Origin: Pohlia nutans
Taxonomy: Eukaryota > Streptophyta > Bryopsida > Bryales > Mniaceae
Assembly (NCBI GenBank): GCA_022496805.1
Contig: CM040087.1
Coordinates: 11,048,001 to 11,112,000 of the forward strand
Direction: 5' to 3'
DNA length: 64,000 nucleotides
Position numbers and translations under genes: made by a program. Positions within the stretch are counted from its first letter, which is position 1, and each line of letters starts with the position of its first letter. Below, piece by piece: positions 57,380 to 64,000 of this stretch. The notes beneath the pieces are model-generated. The model was not told the origin of the DNA. It saw only the letters and a program-made list of their open reading frames with translations, and made no database searches.

Positions 57380-57800
57380 TGTCGGATATAGTCAACTAAA
57401 CTTAGATTTGAAGGGCCATTTCTTAACATGCTATCCGTAAAATTCATCAAATTTTGAAGAAGATACCATGAATTTTGCTTTGTTATACTCTTATTTGTTC
57501 ATTTTAAATAGTTAAAAGGTGTAAAAGATCTTGGTGGTTTATCATTATTAAGTGTGTAAGAGGTGTATAAGAGTTTGGTGGTCTTCAAAAGTTTTTAAGC
57601 ATCAAGAAAGGAGATAAAAATCTTTTGAAGACCACCAAGCTCTTACATACTTCTTACACACTTAATAATCATAGACCATCAAAATTTGCCACACTTTTAA
57701 ACTATTTGGAGTGAACAAATAAGAGTATAATAAAGCAAAAATTCTTTGTAGATTCATCAAATTCAAGGTGACTTTACGGATAACTCAAATATGTTCGAAT
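57380..57800. mobile_element. Near-perfect foldback, about 420 bp
   Basis: Left arm phrases (CTATCCGTAAAATTCATCAA, CTTATTTGTTCATTTTAAA, TTAAGTGTGTAAG, TTGGTGGTCTTCAAAAG) are inverse of right arm phrases (CTTTTGAAGACCACCAA, CTTACACACTTAA, GTGAACAAATAAG, TTTACGGATAAC). The centre is near 57605 with almost no spacer. The element would snap into a long hairpin. Confidence 0.78.
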
Positions 57801-57981
57801 TTATTTTTATTTTATTTTTACTATTCTTTTACCCTAATTATCTTTTGCTTCTGGCTGCTAATCAAGTTAGGTCAGTCCGTGTAATTCATTACTGCCTCTG
57901 GACGGGCGCCCAGTTATGCATCACCCATAACAAACGGACCCATATGGATTCAAAACTTTACACCTTTCATTGAGTGGGTTA

Positions 57982-58459
57982 GAGCATCTCCACCCTGCCG
58001 CGGGTAATCTCGCTCGTCAAAGTTGGCTTGAAGGGCTTGGGGAAACACAATTGCGAGATTGGCACGGTTGTCCCCCACCCACTTGAAGCATGTGGCGCCA
58101 AGCTAGACACGCCATAGAATGAATAATAAACTGATGGGACAGGGTGCTACGGAGTACCTCCGTTCTCATCAATGAGCACCGGCCACGTGGCCCGAGGACC
58201 GTGGGATCCTTTGTTGCAGTGATGATTCTCCCAAACGAAATCTCCAAGTAGATAAAAACAACTCGCGAATACTCCGATACTTCAAAATGCGAGCGCAACA
58301 AGAAAACTTTAGACTCGGAACGTTGCGAGTGCAGAGGCACAAATGACGAGGCCTAGTTGTGTTGGCCTCATTTGAAGGTTGCAGTGGCCTTCATTTTTTC
58401 AGCAAGGCCGTGTTAAAGGGTTTAGCGCATCCCTTTAACGCGACAGTGTGGAGATGCTC
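57982..58459. mobile_element. PIF/Harbinger (Tourist-like) MITE (478 bp)
   Basis: Ends GAGCATCTCCACCCTG and CAGTGTGGAGATGCTC form an inverted pair of about 16 bp, with a TTA duplication on both sides (57979-57981 and 58460-58462). Minus-strand open frame of 107 residues inside is not recognisable. Confidence 0.8.
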
Positions 58460-58462
58460 TTA

Positions 58463-60310
58463 TACTATAATGTATCAAGGGCTACATCACTCATGATTTT
58501 ATACTAACTCCCATTTTGTTTTGGAGAACTTAAAAATTGTGCATATAAAGAAAGGGAACAGAAAAGTCTTTTTAGTATATCCAATCAGTTTCTTATAATC
58601 TGATTTAAAAGATGATAATCTAATTCTTTAAAATCATCCAACTTATATCCAAAAATTAATTAATTTTTATAAAATTATTGTAATTTTTGTTGAACTAATC
58701 TAATTTATTTAAAAGCATATCATGATATTCCAAAATGACATATTATATGCCAAATTACAACAAGACATCCTTATTTATTCAATATGACTTTTGAATAATT
58801 TATTCAATTAAGTACAAATTAAAGTTTAGATGGTTAAGGTTCATACACTAATTAATAGTTGCAATTGAATGATTTTTATGAATTAAAGGTTTAAAGGTGC
58901 ATTGATGGATTATGATTTCTCATCCATCTCTTTAATTTCAACTGGTTTTCGTGTGTGCTCTACAGTTGAAAATATTCAAATTGGGATTGAAAACTTGCAA
59001 CTAAATTCAAAAATCCCTAAATGCCTAGAGCCCTCTCGAAATTTGGCAGTTTTGCAAAGATGTATTATAAAATGCAACTAAAATGGATATTTTGAACTAA
59101 CATGTAAATAAAATCTGTACATTATGATTTTTAGATTCTATTCATACGGTTAAATCTATGATCGCTATCACCAATATTTTTATATAAAATTTGAAACTCA
59201 AAATTCAAAATCATTTTGTAATTCGATTACAAATAAGATATTGACAATTTGTGGATGAAATTTGTTGTGATTGGTTGAAATGTAATTCTCTAAGTGTAGT
59301 GATTTTTGGAGATTTTTTGGTTGCTTAATTTTATAAGTTGACTTTTTTTAAGTGCACTTTTACACTGAAGTCTTTAAAATTTTAGGTGAAACACTACAAC
59401 ATGAAATGAGGCATAAATATTTCACAAAGCATTCCCTTTTTAATCATATCACACATGCATGAAGCTAAGCTTAGTTTCTCATAAAATCTATAGTAGAAAA
59501 TCCACACTGCAAAAAGTGCATGATGGATGAGAAAATATGTATGAAATATGTACAATACATATCCAATAAAAGAACGCTATGAATTGAAGTGAATTACATG
59601 TGCGGCCTACAGTTCAATTGAGGGTTAAAAATCTCAATTGGCTAAGTTCAACTCAAATGAATTGGGCTCATGTGCGGGCCCCCAAGTTAGCATGCAAAAA
59701 GTCGGTGCCTACAGAAATGAGCATTTTATGATGACCAGATAGGCTGGTGTACGGCGGTTCGCTGAGAGAGGTCCTTCGATGCCCTTCATTGATGCTCGTT
59801 AGTTTTTGGACGTGAATTCGATACTTTCAGCTTGTATCGTGCACCAGAAATGGTTTTGTAACTCGCAGGGCAAACATATTGTCAATCATCTGGTGATTCT
59901 ATGGAACTTTTAAATGGCGTCTGTCAAATTAGGGTTTTTGTTCCAGATGTATGACGGGTACCGCAATAAGTTTAGGTTCGTTCAGTTAATTTTGGGCGTG
60001 AATCTGGAAATGTGATTTCCATGCTTCAGCCTGTATGGTGCACTGGAACGTTGCAAATGGTTTTGTAAGTCGCAGGGAAATCAATCATTTGGCAATGGAC
60101 CTTTTGTGGTGTCAGCTCTTTTTATTCTCAAATTAGTGTTCAGATTCAAAAGTTTCATTGCTTTCCAAGGTTTCGAGGATGGCAGTGAATATGTCTGTTC
60201 CATTGGTTTTTTCAACGTGAATTTGGACACGATTTCACAATTTTGGTGTGCTATTTTGCAAGGAGGGGCAATTGTCTATCCATCATTGCACCTTGATTAC
60301 CAACGATCGT
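58463..60310. other. AT-rich intergenic stretch with an old TTAA-family relic
   Basis: About 59090-59330 (TTTAGATTCTATTCATACGG, TCACCAATATTTTTATA and neighbours) resembles the interior of family F (36060-36290) without recognisable ends. The rest, including the more even composition at 59.7-60.3 kb, shows no recognisable gene. Confidence 0.45.
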
Positions 60311-60314
60311 CTTT

Positions 60315-60778
60315 GGCCCTCTTTACACTAGAAACGAGAAGTCGTGGAGAAAACCGGCCAAGGGCCATGGCTCATTCTTGAGAAGCCAAACTTTGAATTT
60401 GACGTCCTTTGGATATAGTGTAAAGTGAGAAGAGGCTACAAAATAAAGTACCGGTTTTAAAAAGTAAAGCTCTTACATATTTCTTAAAAAATAAAAAAAT
60501 GATTGGTTGTGAGAATTTTGACTTGACGGCCCCCCGGAATTTGCGTTAAACCCACCTCTTGAGGTGGGCTTGACGGAAAATCCGGGGGCCTTCAAAAATT
60601 TCTATTTTTCTTGCCACGAAGGACAAAAGTGTTGTCCATGTCATTTTCTCCTCCTTTTGTCCCTTGGACTGAAAATTTAAAGTGTAAAGTGACCTTCCTT
60701 GGTCTTCTCGATTTCTACGCATCCCATTGGCTGAAATTTCTTTTCTCACGGCCCCTCGCCTCTAGTGTAAAGAGGGCC
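60315..60778. mobile_element. GGCC-ended MITE (464 bp)
   Basis: GGCCCTCTTTACACTAGAAA on the left and CTAGTGTAAAGAGGGCC on the right are a long inverted pair (about 17 bp perfect, then looser to about 40 bp). TTT lies on both sides. A truncated relative is at 19719-19785. Superfamily uncertain. Confidence 0.75.
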
Positions 60779-61240
60779 TTTGTCTTCTAAGCTCGACATT
60801 TTTTTAGGGTTTCAAGGTGGTTAAAGTTGGTATATAGGCATGGACATGGAAGCATTTGAAGAGAGCGTTTGAATGATTCTTTTTAATCCTGCATCTAACT
60901 TCAATGAGGAAAGTTGAGGAGGGAACTGATCACGGAGAGAAATATCGCAGTAGCCATTATTTCCTTCCATGGGTACATGTAGGGCAATTAGTTTTTGAGC
61001 TCTTATCCAAGCTCGATCTTCAACGCTTTTATCCTCTCTTTGTGATCAACATCTTGATTATTGTCTCTTATAGCCAAATTTCTTTTTTCAATGCAAAAAG
61101 GATTATCACATGGTAAATGGGGCAAAACCATGTAAATTCACTTCAACATCCCCTCTTGAATGACAAAGGAGAAGCATTGAATGATCATTTGACATTCCAA
61201 TGTCTCTCTTCACTCATTCCATTTTTAATTATGATGCTCA
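60779..61240. other. Intergenic stretch, no gene seen
   Basis: A 70-residue plus-strand frame at 60904 has no recognisable domain or splice support. Confidence 0.4.
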
Positions 61241-61244
61241 TTAA

Positions 61245-62101
61245 CCCTTAACTTCCTGGGCGACCCAAAATAGGTCGCTCTATTTTTAGAACTGATAATA
61301 TCTTTAGGAAGGAGTGCCCGAATGATTCAAAATTTGGGCCAATTTTGTGTAGAAATCAGTTAGCTATCCAATGGTGTAGTCATATTTGAAGAAATGCACA
61401 TTGTCAATTTTACAAAAATCCACAAGTGTTGGGTGGTCACAAAATTGAGGAAGAAAAGTCAACAAAAGAGAGTGACGAGCGAATGACGAGCTGCCACGTA
61501 TTTCAGTTGGGCAGAGCGGCTTGTGGGTGGGTGTAGCTACTAAAATGCAAATCTTACACTTGGATTTCACCTTTTTCCAATATTCTTTTTCCTACTATAT
61601 GTGTTCTTCTGTGAACTTTCAACCTACCGTGTCTGATTTTGCAATGGAAGATCAAATTTGTAGGAAGTTGTAAGATTTCTCTCAAAGTCACAAGTGAATT
61701 AGTAAAAAGTGGATATCATGTCAAGGCCTCTTTCTCACTCATTTTTTATCCTAAAAATACAAAACTTGTTGTCATGCGTAGGAAACTTGATTATCTTCAG
61801 AAATTCTAGACGGCACCAACTCTCTAAAATAGTATATCCCCAAGAGAGTCGGTCAAAGCTCATTTTCAGCAGTGAGAAAACAGTGAATTTCTTGGAGTAC
61901 CCTTCACTTTTGTGTCCCATCCAAGCAACCTATAACTCGGATTGACACCAAACTTTGTAAAGATGAAGGTGACTTGCATATCTACAAGATCTTACGGTTG
62001 ATTTTGTAAAAAAGTGAACTACGTAAGTTTGAGCAACATGTATCCCTAACCAAAAAAATCAGGGTCCAAAACGCGCTGAAAATGGTTCAGGAAGTTAAGG
62101 G
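61245..62101. mobile_element. piggyBac-like TTAA MITE, family C (857 bp)
   Basis: TTAA at 61241-61244 and 62102-62105. Ends CCCTTAACTTCCTG and CAGGAAGTTAAGGG are perfect 14-bp inverse copies. A GATGCTCATT phrase occurs outside both ends. Non-coding; the longest frame is 78 residues. Confidence 0.82.
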
Positions 62102-62105
62102 TTAA

Positions 62106-63206
62106 GATGCTCATTGTGAATAACATCCATTGGTAGCCCTTGCATCTATTCATTCAATTCATGACCCAAAAAAAGGCATTTCACATAATTCACTAGGACC
62201 AATACATAAAAATATTATTTTATAAAAATTACAAAATACATGGTTTTAAAAATAGTGTACCAAAAATATTATCTTATGATATAAGAAACTACAATGAATG
62301 ATATTGAATAATTTCATTGATTTTCTATCAATAAATACTAATACAACATTAGTACTCCGTATATTATATATGTAAATACAAAAATTATATTAATAACATC
62401 ATGTTTAAAATTCTTCAATAGAATAATATATGCTTGAACAATATAATTGATAGTTAATGATATAAACATAATGATATAAAGATGAGTAAATTACCAATAT
62501 CACATCATTTCAAAATTCCTACACATATTAAAATATCGTTGTGGTTATTTTTAAACTTGTGAATCATAAGTTCTTACTTGAGATTCATAATTATTTCACA
62601 ATAAATTCAAAACCTTCAACTTTATGTTTTTGCCAATATTGATATAATAGTTCATACTATCAAACCAACTAAATTCACATAATATTTTTCAATGAATATT
62701 CATGGAGGTGTAGTTAATACAATAGTCGTTGATGAAAGTCAAGATGTTCAATGTAAAGCTATTGCAAAAAAGTGTCGAGAGCAAAGTGTTCATTGATTTT
62801 GCCAGTAGTGTCCGAACAAATGAAAAACATTGTGATCATATTGACAAAAGATATGAGATTCTAATAAGAACATTTTCATTAGCCGCAAAAGTTACTTTGA
62901 GATGTGCTTTAATTAAAACAAGGTTTTGAAACCAAAACTTATGTTCAACTCAAGGTTTATGACAACAATGCATTATGGTTGTTTAATACATCAAGGGCAA
63001 GTAAGCTTGCAGAAGTACAACAAACCTTCAACGCTAAAGATAATAATGGTATGGTAAAACTATAGCATGTTACTGATAATCATTTAATTACAAGTTGATT
63101 AATTTGGTAGTGTACAGTTGTTTTCTAATTACTAACTCACTTTATGACAGGTGCTTTGATAGTGTACAATTGTCTTCTGATTATTGACTCACTTTATGGT
63201 TGAATA
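62106..63206. other. Very AT-rich intergenic stretch
   Basis: No gene recognised. The region around 62200-62700 is mostly A and T. Confidence 0.4.
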
Positions 63207-63440
63207 CACTACTAGAGAGTGCGTAAAAACCAAGACAAAACCAACACACATCTGTTGAAACCAACAGAGAATGAGTTTAACGAAGCAAACATTTAGTCAT
63301 CTGCACAGAACCAACAAGTTCCTGTTGATTTCTGTTGGAACCAACAAGTTCCTGTTGATTTTCCTCTTGGAACCAACAAGTTCCTGTTGATTTTCCTCTT
63401 GGAACCAACAAGTTCCTGTTGATTCACTACTAGAGAGTGC
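63207..63440 (+). mobile_element. Paired CACTA-type ends around a short tandem repeat
   Basis: CACTACTAGAGAGTGCGT occurs at 63207 and again at 63425 in the same orientation, each followed by AAGACA-type sequence. Between them (about 63308-63424) lies a tandem repeat with CCAACAAGTTCCTGTTGATT recurring at intervals of 30-32 bp, four copies. Same-orientation ends suggest a CACTA element with internal subterminal repeats, or two overlapping insertions. Confidence 0.55.
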
Positions 63441-63474
63441 GTCAAAACAAGACAGAACCAAGACAGATTTTGTC

Positions 63475-64000
63475 GGAAAAAAAAAAAAATTCAAAAAAAT
63501 TTGAAATTTTTTCTAGATACAGAAAAATCCCTGCATATAATACTGCAAAAAAAAATTTGAAAAAAAAGTTTTTTTTACATCGTTAAAAATATTCAAAGAC
63601 TACTAGGAAAAAAAAAAACAGCTTCAGCCTTCAAGATTTTGTCCAAAAAAAAAAAATTCAAAAAAATTTGAAATTTTTTCTAGATACAGAAAAATCCCTG
63701 CATAGAATACTGCAAAAAAAAATTTGAAAAAAAAGTTTTTTTTACATTGTTAAAAATATTCAAAGACTGTTGGGAAAAAAAACAGCTCCAGCCTTCAAGA
63801 TTTTGTCGAAAAAAAAAAAATTCAAAAAAATTTGAAATTTTTTCTAGATACAAAAAAATCCTTGCATAGATTACTGCAAAAAAAAAAATTGAAAAAAAGT
63901 TTTGTTTACATCGTTAAAAATATTCAAAGACTGCTGGGAAAAAAAAAACAGCTCCAGCCTTCAAGATTTTGTCCAAAAAAAAAAATTCAAAAAAATCTGA
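63475..64000 (+). repeat. Satellite-like tandem array, about 165-bp unit
   Basis: The phrase TTCAAAAAAATTTGAAATTT recurs at about 63490, 63657, 63821 and 63986 (intervals 167, 164, 165), each followed by CTAGATACAGAAAAATCC, then a region with CATCGTTAAAAATATTCAAA and CAGCCTTCAAGATTTTGTC. Just over three units are visible and the array runs off the window. The unit length is near one nucleosome repeat, as in many plant satellites, but this could also be the internal repeat of the CACTA element to its left. Confidence 0.85.

Noticed and set aside
63297..63494. 65-residue minus-strand frame with repeated NRNLLV motifs
   Set aside because: Translation of the 32-bp tandem repeat, not a gene.

Overview
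The window looks like an AT-rich, repeat-dense, gene-poor stretch of a land-plant or other streptophyte nuclear genome. The evidence is spliced genes with GT-AG introns, two plant-type protein families (a DRT102-like RpiB-cupin fusion and a plant type II membrane sulfotransferase-like protein), a short run of the plant telomere motif TTTAGGG, and many plant-style MITEs. The species cannot be named from sequence alone. No rRNA, tRNA, organellar or bacterial features were recognised.

Genes. All three convincing genes are on the minus strand. (1) About 25.9-27.7 kb: a small two-exon gene for a 97-residue protein of unrecognised family. (2) 30.4-35.5 kb: a four-exon DRT102-type gene whose product joins a ribose-5-phosphate isomerase B-like domain to a C-terminal cupin. 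Its reading frame closes across all three introns (418 residues). (3) 52.5-55.2 kb: a six-exon sulfotransferase-like gene (353 residues) with a signal anchor and a conserved P-loop-like motif. In all three a splice-acceptor-like site lies at or just upstream of the ATG, suggesting introns in the 5' leader. A frameshifted RING-H2 gene or pseudogene lies at 45.3-45.8 kb.

Mobile DNA fills most of the rest. Families recognised by paired terminal inverted repeats (TIRs) and target-site duplications (TSDs) are: a large set of TTAA-flanked elements with CCC... ends (piggyBac-like signature), including two 803-bp copies that are nearly identical; CACTA elements (3-bp TSD), including an approximately 3-kb one carrying a broken copy of the ribosomal stalk protein P1 gene; hAT MITEs (8-bp TSD) sitting in two introns of the DRT102 gene; Mutator-like MITEs (9-bp TSD), one inserted inside a SINE; PIF/Harbinger (Tourist-like) MITEs with 3-bp TSDs; a TA-flanked group with AGGTRG ends; and a degraded L1-type LINE.

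Tandem DNA: a roughly 330-bp repeat array starts about 50 bp downstream of the DRT102 stop codon, and a roughly 165-bp satellite-like array runs off the right end. The gene bodies share no obvious pathway. They look like independent housekeeping genes embedded in decaying transposon DNA.
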